This document shows positions 22,787-29,164 of a stretch of DNA of 29,164 bases, in pieces (within the stretch, counting starts at the first letter, position 1; every line of letters starts with the position of its first letter). The translations under genes and the position numbers were made by a program. This stretch comes from an uncultured Collinsella sp. (GTDB lineage Bacteria; Actinomycetota; Coriobacteriia; Coriobacteriales; Coriobacteriaceae), in the NCBI GenBank assembly GCA_959601045.1, contig CAUGNZ010000029.1, forward strand, positions 1 through 29,164, written 5' to 3'. The notes beneath the pieces are model-generated. The model had not been told where the DNA came from. It worked only from the letters and a program-made list of their open reading frames with translations, and made no database searches.

Positions 22787-22788
22787 GG

Positions 22789-24021
22789 GTGGCCGTTACC
22801 GCGCTGTACGTGCATGTGCCGTTTTGCGCCCAAAAGTGCCGGTACTGCGACTTTGACTCGCGCAGTTTTGCTCCGTACGACCTGAGCGTTGCGCTCGATG
22901 CCTATTTTGAGCAGTTGTTCGCGCGCCTCGATGCTTTTGGCAAAGCTGGGGCCCTTGACCATATCCGCACCGTCTATGTTGGCGGCGGTACGCCGTCGCT
23001 GGCGGGGGAGCGCTTGGTGGAGCTGGCGCGGCGTATTCGTGCGTGGTGCGCCCCCGTTGAGTTTACCTGCGAGGCTAATCCTGAGTCGCTGACCGCTGAG
23101 CTCGCCACCGCGCTTGCCGAGGCGGGTGTCACGCGCATCTCTCTGGGCGTGCAAACCCTCGTCAATACTGAACTGGCTGCTATTGGCCGCATTCACGATG
23201 CTAATCGGGCACTTGCGGCTATCGCGACGGTAAAGGACGCTGGCCTCGATGTGTCGTGCGACCTTATGTGTGGCCTTCCCGGGCAGACGGCGGCGAGTTG
23301 GCTGCGCACGCTCGATGGCGTGCTCACGGCGACTCCGCATCATGCGTCGGTCTACCCTCTTACGCTCGAGGAGGGGACGCCCCTTTATCGCATGGCGTGC
23401 CGCGACGAGTCGCTCGAGCCTGATGAGGATTTTCAGGCCGCCTGCATGGATGTGGCACGCGAGCTCCTGGGTGCCGCCGGCTATCACCCGTATGAGGTGG
23501 CGAGCTACGCGCTCGACGGCCATGAGTGCGCCCATAACATTGCCTACTGGACCGGACGGGGTTACCTGGGCCTTGGTCGCTCTGCCGCGGGCATGCTCGA
23601 CGCCGAGGATTTCGACCGTCTTGCAGGTTTGTTCCCCGGTGTTTCTTCTCGAGGCGATGCGTACCGCGTGCGTCTGGTGCAACGTGACGATGACGCGACG
23701 GCGTTCGAGGCCGAATATCTGTCGCAGCGTGAGGCTGCGGCTGAAGACCTGATGCTCGCTTGTCGCATGACGCGCGGTGTTGCGTCCGACCTGTTGGTTC
23801 GTGCAGCTTGCGTCATCCCAGCGGGTGAGCTGGCAGCCGCTTGCGATCGCGCACTCGAATTGGGTCTTGTCACTTGGGTTCCCGAGACGCTCGGGGTCCA
23901 TGAGGGACCCTTCACTTCGGCAGATGTCGTCGCGGGCCATGTCCGAGCTCGTCTGGCGCCGACACACCTGGGCTGGCTCGATGGAAATGTGCTGTTCGAG
24001 CTGTTTTGGGGTCTAGCCTAG
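22789..24021 (+). CDS. hemW: HemW-like radical SAM protein (heme chaperone / putative coproporphyrinogen III oxidase)
   Basis: A 410-residue radical SAM protein. The 4Fe-4S site is C13, C17 and C20 in VPFCAQKCRYCDFDS; the spacing is CxxxCxxC as in HemW. Other marks are YVGGGTPSL, CEANPESLT, RISLGVQT and DLMCGLPGQT. The HNxxYW motif used for heme binding in HemW is present as HNIAYW, followed by GYLGLGRSAAG. HemN proper would carry an extra Cys in CxxxCxxCxC, absent here (CRYCDF), so true oxygen-independent coproporphyrinogen oxidase activity is unlikely. GTG 22789 is chosen because GGAGG (22777-22781) lies 7 bases upstream. It is the last gene of lepA-dusB-hemW. Confidence 0.92.
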   Translation: MAVTALYVHVPFCAQKCRYCDFDSRSFAPYDLSVALDAYFEQLFARLDAFGKAGALDHIRTVYVGGGTPSLAGERLVELARRIRAWCAPVEFTCEANPESLTAELATALAEAGVTRISLGVQTLVNTELAAIGRIHDANRALAAIATVKDAGLDVSCDLMCGLPGQTAASWLRTLDGVLTATPHHASVYPLTLEEGTPLYRMACRDESLEPDEDFQAACMDVARELLGAAGYHPYEVASYALDGHECAHNIAYWTGRGYLGLGRSAAGMLDAEDFDRLAGLFPGVSSRGDAYRVRLVQRDDDATAFEAEYLSQREAAAEDLMLACRMTRGVASDLLVRAACVIPAGELAAACDRALELGLVTWVPETLGVHEGPFTSADVVAGHVRARLAPTHLGWLDGNVLFELFWGLA

Positions 24022-24028
24022 GCCGCTC

Positions 24029-24037
24029 GGGTAGAAT
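24029..24037 (+). promoter_or_regulatory. Candidate -10 of the dnaJ-like gene
   Basis: GGG-TAGAAT sits within CCGCTCGGGTAGAAT, sharing 11 bases with the lepA promoter region. A start near 24044 gives a leader of about 36 bases with the AGGAGG site. No CIRCE-type (TTAGCACTC) heat-shock operator is seen. Confidence 0.5.
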
Positions 24038-24079
24038 TACCGCAATATATACGCTGCTGTGAGCAGGAGGTTGCCGCGC

Positions 24080-25183
24080 ATGGCGACGATGAACGAAAAA
24101 GATTACTACGAGATTTTGGGTGTCTCCAAGGACGCCACCTCGCGTGATATACAGAAAGCCTTCCAGCAAAAGGCCCGCAAGCTCCATCCGGACGTCAACA
24201 AAGAACCGGATGCCGAGGAAAAGTTCAAAGAGGTTTCCGAGGCCTATGCTGTGCTTTCGGACGAGCAGAAGCGTGCGCGCTACGACGCCATGCGCTCGGG
24301 CAATCCCTTTGCCGGCGCTCCCACGGCTTCGCCCTATGGCGGCGGTTACGCCGGCAGCGCGGGCTACGGCAATCCCTTTGAGGGCGGCTTTCCCTTTGGT
24401 GGCGCCTGGGGTCAGCCGCGTCGCGGGCAGGCTGCCTATAATCCCGAGAACGGCGCCAACGTGGTCGTCGATATTAAGCTCGACGCCAAGGAGGCCAAGG
24501 GCGGTGCCCGCAAGACCGTCCGCTATACGCGCTTCGATACCTGTGGTCACTGCGGCGGTTCGGGCTCTGTTTCGTCCGAGCATGCACATACCTGTCCGAG
24601 CTGCGGCGGTCGCGGCCACATCGATGTCGACCTGTCCTTTCTGTTTGGTGCCGGCACGTTCCAGTCTGTCTGCCCTGAGTGCGGTGGCTCCGGTAAGGTC
24701 GTCGCCGACCCCTGTCCCGATTGCGGCGGCAGCGGGCGAACCCGTGTGACCTCCGAGCAGACGATTGAGTTTCCCGCCGGCACGCACGATGGCGACGAGG
24801 TCCGTATTGGCGGCATGGGTCACGCCGGCACCAACGGCGCCTCTGGCGGTGATCTGGTCGGTCGGGCCCATGTTGAGGCCGAGCGCCTGGAAGGCAAGGC
24901 CCGTACCGGTTTTTACCTGATGGGCATCGTGGCGCCGTTTTTGGTGCTATCGGCCATCTCGGGCGTGTTCTCGGCCTTTGCCGTGATGTGCTTTATTCCG
25001 TTTGCCATGGGCCTGTTCATGGTGCTCTCGGACGGCGTGCTGCACCGCAGCCTGCTGTGGTGGAAGCGCGGCGCGATGCAGTTTGCCAACGGTTTTGCCA
25101 ACGGATTTATGTTTGCGCTCGTGTCGGTTTGGTTTGCGAGCTGCTCGCAACGTGCCATGCTTTCGCCCTACGCAATGCAATAA
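24080..25183 (+). CDS. DnaJ-like co-chaperone with C-terminal membrane segments
   Basis: A 367-residue J-domain protein with unusual architecture. The J domain (5-70) has the DnaK-stimulating HPD at 36-38. A Gly/Phe-rich linker follows (74-110). The zinc-binding region has all four CxxCxGxG repeats: CGHCGGSG at 155, CPSCGGRG at 172, CPECGGSG at 198 and CPDCGGSG at 212. A short stretch of C-terminal domain I remains (TIEFPAGTHDGDEVRIGGMGH). Where domain II and the dimerisation tail should be, there are instead hydrophobic segments at about 278-316 (probably two membrane helices) and 338-355. This suggests a membrane-tethered DnaJ that recruits DnaK to the inner face. ATG 24080 has AGGAGG 9 bases upstream; ATG 24089 is an alternative. 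The next gene is a full canonical DnaJ. Confidence 0.85.
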   Translation: MATMNEKDYYEILGVSKDATSRDIQKAFQQKARKLHPDVNKEPDAEEKFKEVSEAYAVLSDEQKRARYDAMRSGNPFAGAPTASPYGGGYAGSAGYGNPFEGGFPFGGAWGQPRRGQAAYNPENGANVVVDIKLDAKEAKGGARKTVRYTRFDTCGHCGGSGSVSSEHAHTCPSCGGRGHIDVDLSFLFGAGTFQSVCPECGGSGKVVADPCPDCGGSGRTRVTSEQTIEFPAGTHDGDEVRIGGMGHAGTNGASGGDLVGRAHVEAERLEGKARTGFYLMGIVAPFLVLSAISGVFSAFAVMCFIPFAMGLFMVLSDGVLHRSLLWWKRGAMQFANGFANGFMFALVSVWFASCSQRAMLSPYAMQ

Positions 25184-25197
25184 CATCAAACCCTCTG

Positions 25198-25225
25198 TTT
25201 GCGGCCGGCCCAGCTTGGGTATAGG
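25198..25225 (+). promoter_or_regulatory. Candidate promoter of the dnaJ-mtaB-phoH-ybeY operon
   Basis: TTTGCG (25198-25203), 16-bp spacer, GGG-TATAGG (-10 at 25220-25225). It lies in the 81-bp gap between the two dnaJ-type genes. Confidence 0.4.
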
Positions 25226-25264
25226 ACGCACTGTGACAATAATGAAAGTCGGAAGGATTCGGTC

Positions 25265-26413
25265 GTGTCGGAAAATAGGGATTACTACGAGGTGCTTGGC
25301 GTCGACAAGGATGCCGACGCGCGGACGATTAAGCGCGCGTTTCTAAAGAAGGCCCGTACCGTACACCCGGACGTTTCGGACGACCCCGAGGCCGAGGCTA
25401 AGTTCAAAGAGCTCAACGAGGCATATTCCGTTCTTTCCGATGAGCAGAAGCGTGCTAACTACGACCGTTACGGCACTGCCGACGGCCCCGGTGGCTCCGG
25501 CTACGTCGATATCAACGATATCTTTGGTGGCATGGGCATGGACGACTTGTTCTCGTCGTTCTTTGGCGGCGGTGCCGGCGGTGGCGCCCGCAGCCGTCGT
25601 GAGCGTCGTCGCGGACGTGATATGGCCATCTCGCTTTCGGTGACGCTCGAGGAGGCGGCGCTCGGCTGCAAAAAGACAATCAGCTATGACCGCCTTGCTC
25701 CTTGCGAGGACTGCAATGGCACCGGTAGGGCAGAGGGCGCACAGGAAAAGCAGTGCGGCCGCTGCCACGGTACGGGCTACGTCACGACGGTTCAGCGATC
25801 GTTTTTGGGCCAGGTTCAGTCTTCCTCGCCTTGCCCCGACTGCCATGGCGAGGGCACGGTTATCGATCATCCCTGCGAGACCTGCGACGGTCAAGGCCGC
25901 ACGCCTTCGCACGAAAAGATCGACATCGATATTCCCGCCGGCGTTTCGACCGGTCGCCAGCTTCGTGTGAGCGGCTTTGGCGAGGCCGGCCTTCGCGGCG
26001 AGCCTTCGGGCGACCTGATTGTCAACGTGCGCGTCGCCGACCATGAGCGCTTTAAGCGCAACGGTGATGACCTGTACCTGGTGAGCGATATCTCGATTGC
26101 GCAGGCTGCGCTCGGCTGCGAGATTGAGGTCGAGGGCATTATGCCCGACGAGGTCGTTAAGGTGACGGTTCCCGCCGGCGCCCAGTACGGCGACACCGTG
26201 AGCGTCAATAATTACGGCATGCCGCGCATTGGCGGTGGCGGTTCGCGTGGCCGCCTGATCGTGCAACTGCGCGTGGTCGTTCCCACCAATCTTTCCAATA
26301 AGCAGCGCGAGCTGCTCCGTGCTTTTGCCGATGAGATGGGCGATGACGTCGCTTCTGGTAAGAAGTCGGTGACCGACCGTATCAAGAGTGCCCTCGACGA
26401 TATCCTCGATTAA
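25265..26413 (+). CDS. dnaJ: Molecular chaperone DnaJ
   Basis: A 382-residue type I J-protein that delivers unfolded proteins to DnaK. The J domain (1-70) has HPD at 34-36. A G/F region follows with a Gly-rich run and a very basic patch, ARSRRERRRGRD (108-119). The zinc-binding Cys pairs are 147/150, 164/167, 190/193 and 204/207. Complete C-terminal domains I and II follow, including IDIPAGVSTGRQLRVSGFGEAG and VPAGAQYGDTVSV. Length is normal (about 375-390). GTG 25265 is chosen because homologues start with S-x-x-R-D-Y-Y-x-V-L-G and GGAAGGA lies upstream; an earlier in-frame start has no support. No dnaK, grpE or hrcA is nearby. mtaB starts 10 bases after it. Confidence 0.95.
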   Translation: MSENRDYYEVLGVDKDADARTIKRAFLKKARTVHPDVSDDPEAEAKFKELNEAYSVLSDEQKRANYDRYGTADGPGGSGYVDINDIFGGMGMDDLFSSFFGGGAGGGARSRRERRRGRDMAISLSVTLEEAALGCKKTISYDRLAPCEDCNGTGRAEGAQEKQCGRCHGTGYVTTVQRSFLGQVQSSSPCPDCHGEGTVIDHPCETCDGQGRTPSHEKIDIDIPAGVSTGRQLRVSGFGEAGLRGEPSGDLIVNVRVADHERFKRNGDDLYLVSDISIAQAALGCEIEVEGIMPDEVVKVTVPAGAQYGDTVSVNNYGMPRIGGGGSRGRLIVQLRVVVPTNLSNKQRELLRAFADEMGDDVASGKKSVTDRIKSALDDILD

Positions 26414-26422
26414 GGAGCCCGC

Positions 26423-27715
26423 GTGCTCGCACCCCATATTTCCGTCGTCAACCTCGGCTGCCGTGTCAACCGGGTTGAGTCTGACCGTATCACTGCCGAT
26501 CTTATGCGCTTGGGCTTTGCTATTGTGGAGCCCCAGGATGCCGATCTGATCGTCATTAACACTTGTGCCGTTACGGGCGAGGCCGAGGCTAAGACCCGTA
26601 AGGCCGTCCGTCATGCGCTGGCCCATCCAAACGAGCCCTATGTGGTCGTGACCGGATGCGTGGTCAATTTGCATCCCGAGGAGCTGTCGGAGCTTTCGGA
26701 TCGCGTGATTGCCGAGCCGTCCAAGATAGATGTCGCCGAACGTGTTTGCGAGGTGCTGGGTGTTGAGTCCGATAGCGTTCCCGCCTGCAGCGATGGCGAG
26801 GTGGTCGATGCGCTCGGTCGCTCTCGCCTGGGCGTGAAGATTCAGGATGGCTGCAACCATCGCTGCACCTATTGCATTGTGTGGAAGGCGCGCGGCCCCG
26901 AGCGCTCCGTGCCCGTCGAGTCCGTGCTCGAGCAAGTTCGCGAGGCCCAGGAGGCCGGCGTGCCCGAGGTGGTGCTGACCGGTGTGAACCTGGGTGCCTA
27001 CGATGGCAAGAGCGCGACCGACGAGCACGTCGAAATCGATGAGCTGCTCGAGGCCATCATGGAGCGCACGTCTATTCCGCATGTGCGCATTTCCTCGGTC
27101 GAGCCCATGGATATCTCCGAGCGCCTGCTTAAGGTTATGGCGCGCTACCCGCAGCGTATCGCCCCGTTTTTGCACCTGCCCGTGCAGTCCGGCTGCACGG
27201 CGACCCTGCATCGCATGGGCCGTCCCTATAGCGCCGAGGCCTTTGAGGACACGGTGCGTATGATTCGCGCCAACTTGCCCCAGGCGTCCCTTTCGTGCGA
27301 TGTCATCGTCGGTTTTCCTGGTGAGACGGACGAGGAGTTCGAGGAGTCGCTGGCGCTGTGCCGCCGTGTGGGTTTCTCGCGTATGCACGTGTTCCGCTAC
27401 AGCAAGCGTCCCGGTACCCTTGCTGCCGACATGCCCGACCAGGTGCCACCCGAGGTTATGGCCGAGCGCAGCCGCCGTATGCGGGCCGCCGCACAGGAGC
27501 TCGCTATTGCCGACGCTCGTCGTCGCGTGGGCACGGTCGAGCGTGCCGTGCTCGAGTATGGTGACAACCTGACGCTCGGCTCGTTCCATCATGCCCGTCT
27601 TGACGATACCTGTGGACTTACAGCCCCGTGCCTGCTCGATGTTGCTATCATCGGAGTCGATGATTCCGGCTTGGTCCATGCACGCAGGGAGGTTCATGGA
27701 AGCCTCGAAGATTAG
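26423..27715 (+). CDS. mtaB: tRNA methylthiotransferase (MtaB-like, t6A37)
   Basis: A 430-residue radical SAM enzyme of the MiaB/RimO/MtaB family that adds a methylthio group to modified A37 of tRNA. The auxiliary cluster Cys are C13 (NLGCRVN), C48 (NTCAVT) and C79 (TGCVV). The radical SAM cluster is C144, C148 and C151 in QDGCNHRCTYC. It ends with a short region that may be a divergent TRAM domain (LTLGSFHHARLDDTCGLTAP onward). MtaB is favoured over MiaB by the NLGCRVNRVESD and EAEAKTRKAVRHAL segments and by the usual location after dnaJ in Gram-positive genomes. The GTG start has AAGGAG 5 bases upstream. It overlaps phoH by 20 bases. Confidence 0.88.
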   Translation: MLAPHISVVNLGCRVNRVESDRITADLMRLGFAIVEPQDADLIVINTCAVTGEAEAKTRKAVRHALAHPNEPYVVVTGCVVNLHPEELSELSDRVIAEPSKIDVAERVCEVLGVESDSVPACSDGEVVDALGRSRLGVKIQDGCNHRCTYCIVWKARGPERSVPVESVLEQVREAQEAGVPEVVLTGVNLGAYDGKSATDEHVEIDELLEAIMERTSIPHVRISSVEPMDISERLLKVMARYPQRIAPFLHLPVQSGCTATLHRMGRPYSAEAFEDTVRMIRANLPQASLSCDVIVGFPGETDEEFEESLALCRRVGFSRMHVFRYSKRPGTLAADMPDQVPPEVMAERSRRMRAAAQELAIADARRRVGTVERAVLEYGDNLTLGSFHHARLDDTCGLTAPCLLDVAIIGVDDSGLVHARREVHGSLED

Positions 27716-28682
27716 ACTTACCGTTCCCGAGGGTATTGACCCCTCGCGCGTTTTGGGTGCCGGCGACGGCGTCCTTCGTGCGCTGGAGAGCTCAGTTCGC
27801 GCCCACGTGGTCGCCCGTGGCGACAGCATCGCCGTGAGCGGTGACCCGGACGAGGTCGAACTGGTCGCGCGTTTTTTCGAACATGCCTTTCGTGAGGCTG
27901 CTTCCGGGCGCACGCTTTCTGCCGACGATGTCTCTCGCTGCCTGGCCGTCTTGCGCGACGGTGAGCACGAGGCTACGTCGCTTCGCGATGACGTGCTGCT
28001 TTCGTATCGCGGTCGCGTCATTCGCCCCAAGACGCTCGGTCAAAAGCGCTATGTGGATGCCATCCGCTCAAATACCATCACGTTTGGCTTGGGTCCTGCC
28101 GGTACCGGTAAGACCTATCTGGCCATGGCGCTCGCTGTTGCCGCACTCAAGCGTCACGAGGTGGGCCGTCTGATCTTGACGCGTCCGGTTGTCGAGGCGG
28201 GGGAGAACCTGGGCTTTTTGCCCGGCACCCTCGAGGAAAAGATCGATCCGTACATGCGCCCGCTCTACGACGCCCTATTTTGCATGATGGATCGCGAGCG
28301 CACCGATGAGCTCATGGAGCGCGGCGTGATCGAGATCGCCCCGCTTGCCTACATGCGCGGCCGCACGCTGAGCGACGCCTTCGTGGTGCTCGACGAGGCC
28401 CAAAATACCACGCCCGAGCAGATGAAGATGTTTCTGACGCGCCTGGGCTTTAACTCCAAGTTTGTGATTACCGGCGACCTGAGCCAGCGTGACCTGGTGG
28501 GCCGTCGTGGTGGCTTGGCGGATGTCGAGAAGATTTTGGGCCGTGTCGACGATGTCGCATTTTCTCACCTCGAGCGTGCCGACGTGGTGCGCCATGCCCT
28601 GGTGGGACGTATCGTCGAGGCATATGATGCTTATGATGACGTGCGCGAGCAGCGCCCGCGCGACCGAAAGGAGTCCCGTTGA
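27696..28682 (+). CDS. phoH: PhoH-like ATPase
   Basis: A 328-residue P-loop ATPase of the PhoH family, linked in other bacteria to RNA metabolism and ribosome quality control together with YbeY. A KH-like N-terminal region (about 5-70) is followed by Walker A GPAGTGKT at 133-140, TRPVVEAGENLGFLPG at 162-177, Walker B VVLDEAQN at 230-237 and the sensor-like ITGDLSQRDL. ATG 27696 follows GGGAGG and lies inside the end of mtaB; a longer in-frame reading from 27591 has no ribosome site. The ybeY start overlaps its stop codon by 4 bases. Confidence 0.93.
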   Translation: MEASKIRLTVPEGIDPSRVLGAGDGVLRALESSVRAHVVARGDSIAVSGDPDEVELVARFFEHAFREAASGRTLSADDVSRCLAVLRDGEHEATSLRDDVLLSYRGRVIRPKTLGQKRYVDAIRSNTITFGLGPAGTGKTYLAMALAVAALKRHEVGRLILTRPVVEAGENLGFLPGTLEEKIDPYMRPLYDALFCMMDRERTDELMERGVIEIAPLAYMRGRTLSDAFVVLDEAQNTTPEQMKMFLTRLGFNSKFVITGDLSQRDLVGRRGGLADVEKILGRVDDVAFSHLERADVVRHALVGRIVEAYDAYDDVREQRPRDRKESR

Positions 28683-29164
28683 GTGTATTGATCAGCAACG
28701 ATGCCGAGCTCGATACGCTGCTCGACGCGCAGGAGGTAGAACACATCTGCGAGGTCGTGCTTGCCGCCGAAGGCGTTGAGCGTGAAGTCGAGATTTCCCT
28801 TTCGTATGTCGACGAGGACGAGATGCACGAGCTCAACCACGAGTGGCGCGGTATCGACCGCACCACCGATGTCCTCTCGTTTGAATGCGACTCGGCCTTT
28901 GACGAGGATATTCCCGCCGACGAGACGCTTGAGCTTGGCGATATCATCCTGGCCCCGCAAGTCATTGCCCGTCAGGCCCCCGGCTTTGGCAATGCCCCTG
29001 CCGACGAGTGCCGCCTGATGCTCGTGCATGGCATGCTGCACCTGCTGGGGTATGACCATATCGAGGACGACGAGGCCGAGGTCATGGAGGCCCGCGAGGA
29101 CGCCATCCTGCGCGATCTGGCGCTCGAGCGCGGCGAGGACACCAAGCTGGTCCACGTCGGCCCC
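28679..29164 (+). CDS. ybeY: Endoribonuclease YbeY, 3'-truncated by window edge
   Basis: 162 residues are visible and the frame is still open at the last base. It is a zinc-dependent RNase/rRNA maturation factor acting in 16S rRNA 3'-end processing and 70S quality control. The metal motif HGMLHLLGYDH is intact (H117, H121, H127), and the family segments ELNHEWRGIDRTTDVLSFE and LGDIILAP precede it. The likely start is TTG 28679, overlapping the phoH stop, with AAAGGAG (28667-28673) 5 bases upstream. Usual length is about 150-180, so little is missing. The phoH-ybeY pair is a standard arrangement, usually followed by dgkA/era. Confidence 0.93.
   Translation, partial: MSVLISNDAELDTLLDAQEVEHICEVVLAAEGVEREVEISLSYVDEDEMHELNHEWRGIDRTTDVLSFECDSAFDEDIPADETLELGDIILAPQVIARQAPGFGNAPADECRLMLVHGMLHLLGYDHIEDDEAEVMEAREDAILRDLALERGEDTKLVHVGP

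Noticed and set aside
25343..28030. An 895-codon minus-strand open frame across dnaJ, mtaB and phoH
   Set aside because: It spans three well-supported plus-strand genes and their overlaps. Its composition (His, Ala, Arg, Leu) is typical of antisense reading in high-GC DNA, and no domain is visible.

Overview
This window looks like a chromosomal housekeeping segment from a high-GC, anaerobic actinobacterium of the class Coriobacteriia; a Collinsella-like genome is my best guess. The signs are strongly G/C-biased third codon positions, the actinobacterial gene order mihF-gmk-rpoZ, an NAD-linked class 1B dihydroorotate dehydrogenase (PyrK + PyrD), and a fused fermentative AdhE. The genus is an inference from style and content, not from a database match.

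Layout. 1-1548 is the 3' part of proS, closed by a terminator. 1726-5227 (minus strand) holds a small-molecule phosphotransferase and the bifunctional aldehyde-alcohol dehydrogenase adhE. The adhE promoter region carries CG-centred palindromes. 5381-6439 is a compact transposon-like unit: a Y1/HUH (RAYT-type) transposase gene bracketed by 49-bp near-perfect inverted repeats. 6445-6737 is rpmB with its terminator (minus). 7026-12512 is the pyrimidine operon pyrR-pyrB-pyrC-pyrK-pyrD-pyrF, behind a leader with mutually exclusive hairpins. 12752-15162 is mihF-gmk-rpoZ-thiI. 15376-18389 is comEA-comEC (DNA uptake), followed by holA, rpsT, and then lepA-dusB-hemW. 24080-29164 holds two dnaJ-type genes, mtaB, phoH and the start of ybeY, which runs off the window.

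How the genes work together. The pyr operon makes UMP from carbamoyl phosphate, but carAB and pyrE are not here. rpsT, rpmB, lepA, dusB, thiI, mtaB, phoH, ybeY and proS serve translation, tRNA modification and RNA metabolism. gmk/rpoZ/mihF serve nucleotide supply, transcription and nucleoid structure. ComEA/ComEC form a DNA uptake channel. Most genes are tightly packed, with start/stop overlaps or gaps of a few bases.

Most notable points: a DnaJ-like protein whose C-terminal substrate-binding half is replaced by membrane segments; the inverted-repeat transposase unit with REP-like hairpins; the pyr leader switch; a lepA gene that appears to be transcribed leaderless; and a recurrent extended -10 promoter signature across the window. 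I found no rRNA, tRNA, CRISPR array or prophage.
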